A stretch of 64,000 bases of DNA from Lethocerus indicus (GCA_019843655.1 JACDQD010000005.1:1887575-1951574); one strand, 5' to 3'; positions 51,271 to 63,909 are shown, counted from the first letter of the stretch. Notes: generated by a model not told the origin, from the sequence alone. Translations and numbers: made by a program.

Positions 51271-51833
51271 ATTTCATAATAGTCGAAAATAAAAATTGCC
51301 AATCTCAATTTTTACAAATATTCTTTTTCATCTGTCTTAATATTTTTTTGAATTTTGCATCCTAAGTATATATTAATCATACAAGTTTTACTTTCGTTTT
51401 AATGCCGAGTGGTTTTAGTTTTCGTTTATAAACCAAATATTTGAATTAATAATGAAGGTTTAAACTTCAAGACACCAAGTAACTCTGTTTCTGTAGTGAA
51501 CACATTTCTCATCCGCTTGGGTTTGGAACAGCGTCGTTAATTTTATGTCTCCTCTATTTAGTCTTTACCGGTATAATTAAGAATAAAAATGCGAGTGGAT
51601 ATTATACCACTGTTATACTGACCGAATAAGGACGGATGGTTGCGATATGGTGAAAACGATTCACCGTATATACGATATTGATTCTTTTCAATTGTCTGTA
51701 GTTATTAATAGGGTCGGCATAAAACTCAATGAATTACCTGCACGCTACAGCCTGCATAAGTATACCGGGAAGGGAGGGACAAGAAGGGGTGATAATTTCA
51801 AAAAATCAGCCACGTATGACTTTCCTTTTAAGC

Positions 51834-51900
51834 CAGAGGTCCGAAACCGTGGGTCGGGACGATACCGCAATTTCTGGACGACGAAGAGGGGAAAAAATGG
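51834..51900 (+). repeat. Possible single hAT-like terminus
   Basis: CAGAGGTCCGAAACCGTGGG followed by TCGGGAC resembles hAT (Charlie-type) ends. No inverted partner was found, so this is tentative. Confidence 0.3.
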
Positions 51901-51937
51901 TGCCAATGCCGGCACTAAAATTGAATTGAGTCCCTGC

Positions 51938-51939
<2 letters not shown>

Positions 51940-51996
<57 letters not shown>
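51940..51996. repeat. (GA)n microsatellite
   Basis: About 28 uninterrupted units followed by GGGA repeats. The 139-codon frame crossing it is an artefact. Confidence 0.95.
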
Positions 51997-52002
<6 letters not shown>

Positions 52003-54990
52003 AGGGATGGTAGGAGGGCGGCCGGGCTCCCGGGGGCCTTTCTCACGTCTCAAATACGATTTCTAACTGAAGTTAGGCTCACTTTTTTGGCCTGCTGTCT
52101 TTCTGCCTTCTATTTTATTTTTTCTTTGTTGCGGATTTCCCCTTAGCTGCTGAGCGTCTCGCCCGCAGAGTGACTCTTACAGCCCTCCGCAAGATAACTT
52201 CCCTTTTCTAAGTATTTTAGTTATAAGACTGTATTTAACATGAAATATACATTAGAAACTACCCGTATACGAAATGGTGTGTATAAAATTATTCCTTCAT
52301 ATTTTTTCTTGTGTCTAGATAATTCCCAAGTTTGGTACATTGCAGTGCCCAATGTACCAATAGATTGATAATAAATTCGCCCCTGCCTCGTACCGAGAAT
52401 TCTTATTCCGTCCATACGATACATCAAACATTTAATATTTATATCATTTATAATAATAACATGATTTTGTACTACTAGTCGTATTGTTTCCTAATATAAT
52501 TTGTAATAATTATCGATCATTAAATGCGTGTGTTTTTGATATAATGACGCAAGGTTTAAAATGGTTAGGCTGACGGTTTATCGTTCTGCAAAAAAACGTT
52601 CCTTTTAGTCACAAGTATATAACGTAATAAATTTGATGATTGTTAGTTTCTTTATAACAAATTTCAGACACGATAGTATCGATAACTTCTTTTGAAACAG
52701 TTTTGTTATTATTTCATATTGTAATGCTACATTTTATTAGATTGAGGATCTTTTAAAATTGCAACAAAAAGCAGGTTTCAATAGTGTATGTAGGTCTCAC
52801 TATTTACTTTAATGGTTTCTGGAATATTTTTGGGGGTGTTGACGAGACACAAGGACAAAGAAAAACATATAAGAGCTTATGGTCACGTGAGGACGTCCTA
52901 AAGTCGCGAAACGATTGGGCAAATAAGAAACTTCTATATTGAACTTTATAAAAGTTCACATTTTCTCCATTTCTCTCTTTACCCCGCGCGGTCTCTCAGG
53001 TGCTAAATGCGTAAAGTTAGTTCTGCCGTGTGTCTCATGTGTGTGTGAGTGTCTGTGTGTGTGTATGTACGTGTGTATATGTGTCGGCAACCCAAGTGGG
53101 ATGAAGCAAGCCTCCTCCCTTCACCCTTCCCCTCCCCCATAACGGGCCACTATCCCAACGAAGTTTCTCCTCCTACTTCGTTGTGATTTTCTCTTTTTTT
53201 CCTCCCCCCCCCCACCTTGTTATTTTCCCAAAAGTTAGTCCCACTTTTCTGGGCGTTTATTACATCTGAACACACACACACACGGGCGCCAGCACACATT
53301 TACCCCTGGACATACACACCGATACTGTCCTCAAACCTTTTCCTGCGTACACTCGTGATTAAGTCGGCATTAGAAAACTATCGAGAGAAACACCCATGGT
53401 CCTGAATCCTAGTTAATAATGGACGAATTTTTTTATGTAAGAAGCAATTACTATTCAATGGTAACAGGAATTTTTATCGTATTCAGTTGGAAATCTCCAC
53501 ACGGAATATGGTAAAAAATAGACGGGAACAATAATTAATATATTACAAATTTCTTGACAAAGATACAAATTCCTCTCTTACATAGTAAAATGCAATTTAT
53601 AAACATAAGTTTACCAGACGGTGCTGCTACATTCAAATTAGAGATTGATAGGGTGATACGGTTTGAATTTTGATTGATGATGCTTCGAATGTTTGCTTTA
53701 TTAAAAAGTTATGTTTTTTGAGGTGGAAACGCCGACTGGTATTCTGGCAGAAATAGTTTATGAATACGCTAAAGAATTCGTAGCGGGGCGAATTTGGAGT
53801 TCCATGGAAAAAGGTGTACAAATTCTGCGATGACGGTACCGCGAACAACACCGCCTTCCCGCCGCTTGAATTTTAATAGATGTTAATTAAGTCGAGTACC
53901 TGGAAAGGAGGATTTCGAAATTTCACTTCTGGGAATTCTCGAGATCCAAGTTCGCTTGGAAATCTTCCGGCGAGTCGGGATCCCGGGGGAAGCGCGGAGG
54001 AACCGCGGCGGACGCGCAAAACCAGCCCCGATTGACTTTAATTATTTCTATTCTCCCGATTCTTCCTTTTTTCCTATTTTTTCTAGTTTTTATACGAATT
54101 TGCACCCAACAGCTGCACGGAGAACAAAATTCTTAATAACATTCGAACCCCACGAACACGTCAAAATGAAATTTTGAAATTCTCTATGTTGTATCTCTAC
54201 GGTATGCGTCAAATTGACGCCTAGTAATTGATATTATACATAATTTTCTTGATTTAGTTAACTTAGAATGTAAGCTACTACCTTTTCAGCATCGAGCCGA
54301 AAATTTATTATAAAATATTATTTTCGATTCTTGAGCAATTCGAGATAAAGTCATGCGCGAATTGAAGTACTTTTGTGGGGACAGAACACATTTCATAATT
54401 TGTGCCTGTTACTTGTTCTAGATACTAACTGAATGAGCTTTTCCACAATTGGCGTTAGTATAATACGATATAGTGTACCATGAAATAAGACTCTCCCTCC
54501 CTCCCTCCCTCCATCGCTCTCTCACTCTCCCTCGCACACCTTCTCGTTTTGCCACTTTATAATTACCGTCTTTAATTTATTAATTACCGCAATCGATGTC
54601 ATGCTCCAATTTCCACAACCAGTCACCACACACAGAATATGTCAGATAATATAGAGTGGGTGTGCAGAGATGGGTGAAGTAAAAAATAAGGACTCTTCAA
54701 AACGTTCTGCTCCGCTGAAATAACACAACACGAGAGTGTTGCGAAGATCGCTGCCTCGGCAGAGTTTCAAGTGTTTGACCTTTAATTTCAAATTGAATTG
54801 GGTCCACGGGGGAGCGGCACAATGTTTGATTGGGAAGCGGAAAATAAATATTGCATTAATTAAAGGCGGGACCGACGATTGGATAAATCCGACAATAAAA
54901 CCTGTAATTACTCCCGTGCTTATTCAAATACATCTAATGAGTTTTTTCATAAATATTTTCTCCCGGCAGTATTGTGGGTAAAGATATGAT
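51997..54990. other. No gene seen; simple repeats
   Basis: GT-rich patch at about 53036-53083, CA run at about 53270-53284, CCCT run at about 54492-54511. No credible frame. Confidence 0.6.
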
Positions 54991-54999
54991 AATAATGTT

Positions 55000-55290
55000 T
55001 ATCACAAATAAAGTAATTATCACATTCGGTAGGATCGCGTAATACTGTGGCGTAATATCCACAGTGATTTCCTATGTTCTCCACTGTGGAGAAAGGTTTT
55101 TGTCCTTTCCTCCTATGTCCGCTTCGGATGTTGTTTTCAACTTTCGACGTTTCGGAACTTTCACCGGTCCCGTCATCAGGGTCCAAGCGACAGGGTCCAC
55201 AACACCCCCGAGAAGGCCGACCGAGGTCCATCTCACAGTATACGCGATCCTACCGCAAGTTAGTGAGAAATCAAGTTCTGGTCACTTCTC
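55000..55290. mobile_element. Inverted-repeat element, family C (hammerhead-like interior)
   Basis: The left arm CGGTAGGATCGCGTAATACT (from 55027) is matched inverted by CAGTATACGCGATCCTACCG (to 55255). Weaker inverted similarity continues outside, with GTGATAATTA on one side and GTGAGAAATC on the other. Between the arms lie a CCACTGTGGA-type palindrome and a hammerhead-like core on the minus strand. Related pieces are at 36.4, 59.4 and 60.8 kb. No protein is convincingly encoded. TSDs were not identified. Confidence 0.65.
55146..55179 (-). ncRNA. Hammerhead-ribozyme-like core, family C
   Basis: Minus strand: CTGATGA (55179-55173), one extra C, stem II GGGAC/GTTCC (5 bp including one G-U), GAA (55153-55151), palindromic ACGT, then C17 at 55146. 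Upstream GTCGCTT can pair with AAGCGGAC downstream with one bulge, although about 20 nt are inserted on the 3' side compared with the 59.5-kb copy. CTGATGA...GAAACGTC is the arrangement known from Penelope-like element hammerheads. Confidence 0.5.
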
Positions 55291-55299
55291 TATCAACGA

Positions 55300-56570
55300 A
55301 GAACTTCTAAACTTTGTAAGTAATCTCTGAATTCATTAAACATAGTAATTCCTGGGCAAGGCGTTAAATTGAGGTTGAAACGAACTAGTCGAAATATAAT
55401 ATTTGTCTAATTAACAGAATTACTTTTTTTTCTAATTATTCTCACAACTTTATTATGTTTTTAGTGATATCGAGTCACTTTTTTTTGGATAATTGAATTA
55501 AAATCAGTCTTCCACCTCGGGGCCCATAAATTATACTTTAATCAGTCGGCCCACACCAACTCTTAATTTCTTCCTGCAAAGTAAAAAAAAGTTTAAAAGT
55601 AGTAGCGAAGAAAAGTGGCTCTGAGGCGGGATTAAAGAAACCGACTTAATGAAGCGAGTAGGAAATAAGAGTGGCAGCTCCCAGTGACAACACTTTAATG
55701 ATATAATCATAAGATTGATCGTTCGAGATACGTGCACGATTCGGTCGGCTCAAGATATTCTGTAAGCTAAGAATTTCTTATTTGCTCCAAAAATATATGA
55801 CAATTAATAATGGCATTTTTGAAGGCCGGACTTAGAATAGCTACATAATTCGAAACATATTTTCCCGTGCAAAGCAAACTGTGAAATTTTTATTTCTCTA
55901 AATTTTTCAAGTTTAAATCATTAGGTTCTAACAATTCCCGCCTCCATATAATCGCCGACCGTACAAAAGTTGTTATTCGGACACGCTGCAATAGAATGGG
56001 GAAGTGCCTTTACATTTAAATTGCATAGAAGGTGGAATTCGTTAAGGGCGCAGTATCCGGATTCGCTAACAATCCGCCTCCCCGGTCGTATTTAGTTCCA
56101 TTCCTGTCCAATCAGTTTCACGGTTCGCTCTACTTTCTCGATTAAATGACTTGCAGCGGAAATATTGAATTCTGAAAACTTCGCCGTTTCTACAATAAGT
56201 AGTGTACAGGGCAGTGTGCTTCATCCGAGAATTGTTCGAGGGTTATGTGTACTCCGCGAGAAGCAGAAGGAAAAAAGGGATGAAATTCACAACGGAGATT
56301 TATTCAAGCGGGGTCACTATCTTTCAATGTCGTGTACCGAATAAGATTTTCCTTCGGCTTTCATGAGTTGACATAAACGTGTGCGGTAATAAATTTTGCC
56401 TTTTTTACGTTAATTCTTTGTAGAGCGTGAAGCAAAAACTATATCGCTTAAATATTCTTGAGTCCAGCGGCCGCTACAACCCTGCAAACCACGTATGTAA
56501 GGTACCGCTGGTCTTTGTACGTTAAAATTCTTCTATTATCGGTCGTATAAACACAAATTAACAGTTTTCT
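55300..56570. other. No gene seen
   Basis: AT-rich; no repeat identified. Confidence 0.6.
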
Positions 56571-56775
56571 GGTTTGGTTCGGTCTTTTGCCAGACCGGTT
56601 TCGGCCACTCGCCATCTTCAGTAGCGGTGTGAGTCACTTCGGTGCAAACAGGATGCCCCACAAGCATCCCACGCGCTGAAGTGACTCACATTTCTACTGA
56701 AGATGGCGAGCGGCCGAAACCGGTCCGGCAAAAGACAAAACCGGCGAGAGGAGACAGAAGAAAGCGAAATCTAGG
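56571..56775. mobile_element. Foldback family B, two-armed copy
   Basis: The left arm (about 56571-56640) and right arm (about 56678-56770) are inverted copies. The inner edges TGAGTCACTTC and GAAGTGACTCA pair perfectly. Each arm has a hammerhead-like core (56589-56625 minus; 56693-56729 plus). The left core has stem I GCTA/TGGC and stem II loop GAGTG. The right core has lost stem I pairing (TCTA against CGGC). No clear TSD. Confidence 0.8.
56589..56625 (-). ncRNA. Hammerhead-ribozyme-like core
   Basis: Minus strand: GCTA, CTGAAGA, extra U, GGC[GAGTG]GCC, GAA, ACCGGT, C, TGGC. Stem I keeps four pairs with one G-U. Loop II differs from the other copies. Confidence 0.55.
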
Positions 56776-57420
56776 TTATAAATTGATCGATAATCGACGC
56801 GACATTATCGGGATTCGTCCTCGAGATAACGGGCGGGGGGGGATAAAGGTACGAAGGGGAAAGAAAATAAATGGGGCCGAGAAAATTGGTTTAGGCCGGA
56901 TTAAAAGAAAAAGGGCCTAATGAAGCGGACACAGGAAATGAGGACTGGCCAATTTCCAGGGGCCTATAATAATATAATTCGGACGGATCGTCGGAGATAC
57001 TCGGGCAATTAGGATGAAGGATAAACGGAGAGAGTTCCATCTTAAAGTTGCGATGGGATCTCGCGGCCGCTATATAGCCCCCCTGAGGCGCCACCTTAAG
57101 CTTAAATCTCTGCCCTAAACCGCTTTAATTCCTCTCCTTTATTTGTATTTCCTCCGCCCTCCAAATCCCACCCCCACCTCGGCACAATTTCTTTCCGGCG
57201 GCGTCAGCTCCCCAGGCTTTAATTGGCGGATGGATTTAAGCCCGGCTAAGTACCCACCCCAAGGCCGCGTCAGACCGGTTAATGAAAATGATGACGCGAC
57301 CGACGCATAACAGTAAGAAAAGGGCGACCGCAGTCGGCGGCGCAATTTCGACCGCGTCTTTACGATATTGCCGGTATTACAGCGAGGCTTGCCGCGCACC
57401 ATTCGAAAAACGAATAAGGA

Positions 57421-57877
57421 TATCCTTAAGGTAGCCTGTCACCTGGCGCCCCACGGTCCCCCATTTTTACGATCTTCATTCCCCACTCGCCGATTTGGTC
57501 TAATGCCAGACAGTTAAAGTCGCGCCGCCTCCCTCACCCTGTTTTCTCCAACCACTTATTCAGGATCTGTTACAAAAGTTAATATGTTCGGGATAATAAA
57601 AATTTAAGAAATTATACCTGTTGGGGATTATGTGATTAGCGAAATTTGGGCCACAGAGAGGGAGAGAGAGAGAGAGAGAGTGAGAGAATGTTAGGGTGGT
57701 CAAATATATTAACACGGGGCCATGTATACCCTACAGCTCAACGCATCAGTTGTGCGGGCTTAGTATCGGATAACGCCTTCCAATTCCGATTCTCAAAAGT
57801 AACACTTAAAACTTAAGTTGTTCGTCCATGTTCATTGCTAACAACCCTCCGTCTTCAGTAGTATTCTGTCAGTAAAG
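57421..57877 (+). repeat. Repeat family D, tandem copy 1
   Basis: It starts TATCCTTAAGGTAGCCTGTC and ends CTTCAGTAGTATTCTGTCAG plus TAAAG. Near its start it carries CGCCGATTTGGTCTAATGCC, similar to the family B arm (CGCCGATTTGGTCTTTCGCC). A (GA)n run lies at about 57658-57683. It lacks about 110 bp present in copy 2. Confidence 0.85.
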
Positions 57878-57881
57878 TTAA

Positions 57882-58447
57882 TATCCTAAAGGTAGCCTGT
57901 CACCTGGCGCCCCAGGGTTCGCTATTTTTACGATCTTCATCGCCGATTTGGTCTAATGCCAGACAGTTAAAGTCGCGCCGCCTCCCTCACCCTGCTTTTT
58001 TCCAACCACTTATTTAGGATCTGTTACAAAAGTTAATACATGCACGATAATAAAAATGTAAGTAATTATGCCTGTATTGAAAATAAGTTTATGAAAATGT
58101 CCTATTCCGGCATTGTTGAATTTTTAACAGCTTTGAGTCCTACCTTGATTAGTGTGTTAAGGACTCGTTTATGCCTTCAATGACGTAGCCGGATTATGTG
58201 ATTAGCGAAATTTGAGCCACTGAGAGCGGGAGGGAGAGAGGGGGAGGAGTGAGTGATAATGTTGGGTGGTCAAATATATTAACACGGGGCCATGTATACC
58301 CTACAGCTCAACGCATCAGTTGTGCGGGCTTAGTATCGGATAACGCCTTCCGATTCCGATTCTCAAAAGTAACACATAAAACTTAGGTTTTTCGCCCATG
58401 TTTATTCCTAACAACCCTCCGTCTTCGGGAGTATTCTGTCAGTAAAG
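57882..58447 (+). repeat. Repeat family D, tandem copy 2
   Basis: A near-identical copy begins 4 bp after copy 1. It retains an extra segment at about 58073-58190 including CGTAGCCGGATTATGTGATT, whose end also occurs at 50.97 kb. Copy 2 is therefore the more complete form and copy 1 is internally deleted. Confidence 0.85.
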
Positions 58448-59334
58448 TATATGAATATTACAGATATGCTTAATGCGCATACGTAAGTACCTGTATATCG
58501 TAAAATACATAATTCCGGGGCAGTCCTTCGTGCGCCTTTCTAGGCCAATAAAAGTATCCATCGTGTCTACGTTTATGGGGCCGGTCGGAGCGTTGTTGAC
58601 ATAATGGAGGCTATTTTACAGTTTATAGATAGTGTATAGATATAGAAGCGCGCCCAGAGCGGAGAGAGAGAGCGAGAGCGAGAGAGGAGAGAGTGCCCAT
58701 CTTCCGTCGCGCCGTATATTTCACTTTATAGACGATGCATCAGAATATATGTATACGCCCACATCATTATTTATGATGAGGGGTTGGATGAGGGGGGTGG
58801 TTGTGTGGAACATAGATCGTCCTTCTTGGGACGCGTTTTTTATCATCCACTTATCATCCCGACAACGACAACCCCGCCCAGAATTTCTATTATGGCCGGG
58901 GACAGCTATCAGATTTTTCATTGGTCTCTATTTTTTTATATATACAGGGGAAAAGTTTTAAAATCTAGCGCGACCCAGTCGCATTCTCCGATTTGGCAAC
59001 TGCATAGCTACCGCGGCGGAAATGAACATGGACTTTGCCTCACGCCCTTATGAAAAATGAATAAATACCATATACATTGCGCTTCAAGTTATCTATGTTA
59101 CCCGGCTAAATCGGATGCGTAAAAATCTTACAAAATTTATTAAATTAACCGGTGTGTAAAGTTCGAACGCTGAACTTTACTGTCGGCCCCTGGCCTCGTA
59201 CGCTTTCAAAATTACGCGATCGTTCTTGTTTATTGGTTCCGTAAAGTTGGCATATTCGAAAGCAATTACGCCCAGTACAACGTGGCGTGCAACGTTGAGC
59301 GCTCTAAAAAAGGGTAAAACGGGGGGTAAATCGT
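58448..59334. other. No gene seen
   Basis: GA-rich patch at about 58660-58695. The 109-codon frame at 58632-58961 passes through it and lacks motifs. Confidence 0.6.
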
Positions 59335-59530
59335 AATGTGAATTATCACTAACTTCCGGTGGGATCGCGTAACACTGCGGGAAGAACCACGTTTGGCAGG
59401 AGTTGAATATCCCCGGCTATTCAGAGATTTTTCCTGTGAAGGGTTTTTACCCTTTTCCCACCCGGGGGTTTTTGTCCGCTTCTGACGTTTCGGAAATCTC
59501 ATCGGTTGCATCATCAGGAACGAAGGGTAG
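59335..59530 (-). mobile_element. Inverted-repeat family C, one-armed copy with hammerhead-like core
   Basis: CCGGTGGGATCGCGTAACAC at the left matches the 55-kb arm. The minus-strand core has CTGATGA (59517-59511), GAA, ACGT and C17 at 59484, followed by AGAAGCGGAC. Stem II is damaged (GCAAC against TTTCC). No right arm is present. Confidence 0.6.
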
Positions 59531-60035
59531 ATCACTATATAACCGAAGGGGGGGTCGTTAATCCTCTTAGGATTATGACTTATTTGTTCCAGCATTGCTG
59601 GGAAACGTCCTCTGAACGTGCCTATTGATTGAAAGGGTTTACTTGTCCTGACGGCCCTATAGTGTGCTCGACGGTTAAAACGCGCCTATCGGTTCTGAGC
59701 CCCGAAAATCCGTTATTATTTCTGAGCCCCGATATAGGGATTGTCCGCAGGAGGGCGGGCAGAATTGTACATTAACAGACGACGGATGTTTATATAAATC
59801 TGTGCTGAGGGCGTCTAGATTCGAGTCACACGCAGAAATACAGAGGGTCGGGGTTGTATATCTCATTTCCTGTTACTAAGAGGAGTAGCGGAGCTCTCCC
59901 CTCCACCACCTCCGTGTCTCAGGCCGGTCTCGCTTCTCGTTCGAATCATAACTATAATTCCTGTTCAAATATTGCCCCCCGTTTCCGATTACGCGCTTTG
60001 CATTTCCGCAGTCGGAGGGGGCGCCGCAAGTCCGA

Positions 60036-60038
<3 letters not shown>

Positions 60039-60067
<29 letters not shown>
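60039..60067 (+). repeat. 29-nt G homopolymer
   Basis: An uninterrupted run of 29 G. It can form G-quadruplexes. Its exact length may be a sequencing or assembly estimate. Poly-Gly and poly-Pro frames through it are artefacts. Confidence 0.9.
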
Positions 60068-60069
<2 letters not shown>

Positions 60070-60734
60070 ATCAATGACGGCCTAAATCTCTGGCTCCCAT
60101 TGTCCGATATCTTCGCACCCCCAGAAATGGCAAACTCGTACAGTTTCCATATCGAAAATTTGTCCGCCCGAATTAAATTTACTCGAAGTTTATGAGTTAG
60201 ATTTACCACAGAAGAAGTAGGATAATTCATAAAAACCTACACATTCAAACTCCAGATATCCGGAATGTGGCTTTGATAAATTTTAAATGCAACTAATAAT
60301 CTTATATTACTTATTTTAACGTATTATTGTTTTATAACTCTACGTCGCTTACATTAATGAGTATTTTTGCCGTAAGAAAGATTTGTATTCGCCGTCTGTC
60401 CGTTCCGTCCGCCGGCCAATAACTGTATTGGCCGGGGACCTATTGGAGCCCTGTCTGTTTGATGCACAGTGTGGACTGTAATCCAATATCAATTCCATCC
60501 CGGCCATCCAATTTCGTCGCGGGATCCTTACTGCGCGGGACCTTGTCAAAGCGAGGATGGATGCACTTGGCGGTAGCGAGAGTCAGCTATTGACACAATT
60601 CCGACACCGTTGAAATTCAATACGTTCATTTAACGTCATATTTAGCCGATAAATCCTCCTACTGAACATACTACTAAGACCTCAACCGGAAAATTTAGGC
60701 TTAATGTAAATATATCCACAGATCTTATAGCAAA

Positions 60735-60835
60735 TAAGATCGCGTGATGTGGGAAGAATATCTTAGTGTGTTGTCTGCTTCCAACTTTTCCGAACTCTTA
60801 CCGATTCCATCATCAGGACTTGATAGTAAATCAAC
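60735..60835 (-). repeat. Family C, degenerate copy
   Basis: AAGATCGCGTGATGTGGGAA, then TGTCTGCTTCCAACTTTTCC and CCATCATCAGGA follow the family order. CTGATGA is intact on the minus strand, but GAAACGTC has decayed to GAAAAGTT. Confidence 0.55.
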
Positions 60836-60839
60836 ATTG

Positions 60840-63082
60840 GGTTCTATATATATCCACAGTGGCTTTGGAATCATCTTTCTTGCGATTGCCGTATTAAAGT
60901 GTCAAACTTTAAATGACTTTAATTAAACTTTATTTATTTATTTATACTGATTTTTATTTAGTTTGCAAGTACAATTATACTAAGGAGGACCGTCACAATC
61001 CCACAAGCACTTGATATTAGCTTAATCCAGATTGTGTATTAAAGAGGTAGTCTAACGAGGGTATTCCAATTCGAATAGGCACAATTGACCCTAATTAATG
61101 TTCCTGTATTTTATTTTAGACTGTGTACCCAGTTATAATTGCTGTAAATTCCAGCTGTAAGCGTGGAATAATTTCAAATCCCGAGTCAAAAACAGAACAT
61201 ATTGTCTTATTGAGGACTGGAATTCGTTCGAAGCGGATAAGACAAGGCCTGTCGTCGCCGTGTTTCCGCCTAGGTCTGGTGGGGGGAAAAGATTTTCAGA
61301 ATATTTCACTATTTATATTCCGCGGGGAGTTTTCCATCTGTGTTCGGCTGGGGTGAGGCGAACACGAGAATACAGACGGCGTGTACTGGATGGGAAGAAG
61401 TTGAACTCTCTCAGGGCTTCGTTCGGGGAGTTCGCGGTATCCCCACATCCTCAATGCCGAACACATATCCCGGATTTACATAACGTGTTTCCAATCCGTT
61501 CAATAGTCAATGTTCCGAAGTATTAACTTTTGCCGGATTATGAAAAATAATGCATTATTTTTTCAGTCCCTTTTTTCAGTACACCTTGGAGATAAGCGAA
61601 ATTATAATTTCAACATTCAAAACTAAATAATGAAAAGAATAAGAATGGTTGTATATATTGTTAAAAAGCTCAACACAAATTCTAGGCAGTTATATCTTTG
61701 TGCTATCTTCAGTTGCATTTCGTCAGTAGATTACTGAGGAACCTACCCATGCCGAAGCATCCTTTCTGCCCTGTTAGTTAACACTTAATTACTGTTCGCG
61801 TAACAATTAAATTTTAAATTATTTAAATAATTAAAAATCATTGTTTGTTTGTTGAAACAAAATAATAAATAGTTAAATGGAAGAAATGGCGATCTAATAA
61901 AGATAGATAGGCGTGCTGATCGGAGCGAGAGGTTCGGGAATAGGTAGACTAGGAGTTGTGTATTGAGCTCGAACAATGGTGGGACACTAGGCCGTGTGCC
62001 CGTGGGATGAAACAAGGATCGGAACAATTGCAGGAAGCAGGGGCCGGGCTGTTCAACAACAGTTATTCGAGGGGGATTTTGCGGGCGGGCTGAGAGCGGG
62101 GGCAGGGATTTTGTCCGCCGTAGTTTTCCGATTGGCCGGCCTCCGCTGAATGAAGCGAAATCGGGACAAACGCGAACGAAGGAGCAGTGATTGGTACTAA
62201 CTGCAGTGCCAGAAAGTAACTCCTGGACGCGGTAGAACAAACGAATGACAAATTAGCTATATTAATTAGAGATTAATAAAACGGATGGGCGACGCTATTG
62301 AGTTTGAAACGTAATGTTTAAAAAATTATCATTTGTTTTTTTTTATAGTTTCGAATGCATTTTTGAGGTGTAAAAAGGGTTTCAGTCCCTAGAGAAAGTA
62401 TTATTTAAAGTGCGGACGCAATGCTTATTGGCAATGGCATCGTGGCGAAAATGGTCGGAATTGAATTTCAAGTTAAGACTATTGACGTCCACTATTGACG
62501 TACGGGAGAAATAGGGGTAAATTCTTGGAGAAACAAAATTTTTGTTTTCAACGCATCGATAACATTTGATCAAATCAAGTATCGATCTCCCTGATTACCT
62601 TGTTCAAAACCAAAACTGGGCGGTTTAATTGTTTTCAAACGCATTAATATTTACTAATTTATTTACCGAATAATGCTTAGGCATTATTATTTCCAATGTC
62701 TATTGTTCTGTAGTATATTTTCTGGTTGTCTAGCCACTTCGCTCTACCTAGTGTATTATATATCGCATAAAAGGTTGAGTGAATAAAGGAGCAGACAGTC
62801 TTGGACAAGCATTATTATTCAGTGTTTAAACCCTTCTTCGAGACCAAAAAAAAAACTGTCGCATTGACTTACGGGTCAATTTTTGTTGGTTGCGGCTTCA
62901 GTATTTATTTTGTATGATGTTCTCGGGGAATGCCGCTCCGGAAAAGTATTATTCGGTAAAGAACTTTGTTACTTTTTTCGCTCGTCTGGGTACAATACAT
63001 CATAGGTAGTTTTTGAGACCGCCGCGGGGGGGGGTTTTAAGTTTGGGTGCGGCGGTCGGTGTTTAGCGGCTCTAATATACTT

Positions 63083-63085
<3 letters not shown>
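60840..63085. other. No gene seen
   Basis: AT-rich. A scrap at about 61700-61735 (CTATCTTCAGTTGC, CGTCAGTAGAT) resembles family B/D ends. The 151-codon minus frame at 61785-62240 has no recognisable domain. Confidence 0.55.

Positions 63086-63126
<41 letters not shown>
63086..63126. repeat. (AT)n microsatellite
   Basis: About 20 AT units. Confidence 0.95.
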
Positions 63127-63130
<4 letters not shown>

Positions 63131-63582
63131 GGGCGGAGTTGGCACCGCCAGTCAGTATATAACTCATTGAAAAACCATAGCGCCCACCCGCGTGACGACT
63201 GCCCGCCCACCAAACAGAGCCAACTTATAAATTTCCTGTTCAATCGGTGGGAAATTTTCTAATATAATAGACTGCCAGAAGCACGCCCCACCCTACCCTG
63301 CTCTAGTGCTCTCACTTTCTGTACCACGACCGCACTATTTTTGACCCGCACTATTTCCCTATTTTTTTTCTCTTTCTAGGACAGTATAAGTGATTTTCAG
63401 AAAATTCCACCACCGTTTTCCATTCATAGCCCCTAACATAATTTCAAGTTTTTTCGATGAATTTCGATGTCGGGGAATGCAAATGATTTTGTTATTTTAT
63501 TTATGTTACGTTAAAGGAAGGTTAAAAATAGAATTATTGTTTCAAAACGCAGTGTTTTGTAATTATTCAGCTTTTTGAGTAA

Positions 63583-63660
63583 GAAGAACTGCGGGAAAGT
63601 TATAAATGAACTTCACCACTGGACTAAGACCAGTAATATCTCTTTATTAGTGACAGAGAA
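63583..63660 (+). repeat. Unnamed repeat E, copy 1
   Basis: AAGAAGAACTGC, TGAACTTCACCACTGGACTA and CCAGTAATAT match 63910-64000. In one frame it reads NELHHWTKTSN. Confidence 0.6.
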
Positions 63661-63909
63661 TTGTCACTTGCAAGATTCAAGAGGACCGAAAATTTTCCTC
63701 ATGTTTCTAAACCCAGTCAGTATATTTCGCCCTACATAATATAAGCAACAATCCTTGCGTGGAATCCATCTTGCTAGTAATTTTCTACGAATGAGAACTC
63801 TACGAGTGTTCTTTAGGGACATCGCTAGGATGTTTATTGTTTAAGATAAAAAATAAAAAATAACTGTTCGTTTCAAATCCCGAAGTTTGTTTTACTCAAA
63901 TTTCGCTGC

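Noticed and set aside
54947..55231. Minus-strand peptide with RDPTECDNYFIC, reminiscent of a chitin-binding type 2 domain
   Set aside because: It lies inside inverted-repeat family C. The cysteine spacing is incomplete and other copies do not keep the frame.
57421..57440. CTTAAGGTAGCC resembles the 28S rRNA segment where R2 elements insert
   Set aside because: The match stops after about 12 bases on both sides, and the tandem copy at 57882 reads CTAAAGGTAGCC. No other 28S sequence is present.
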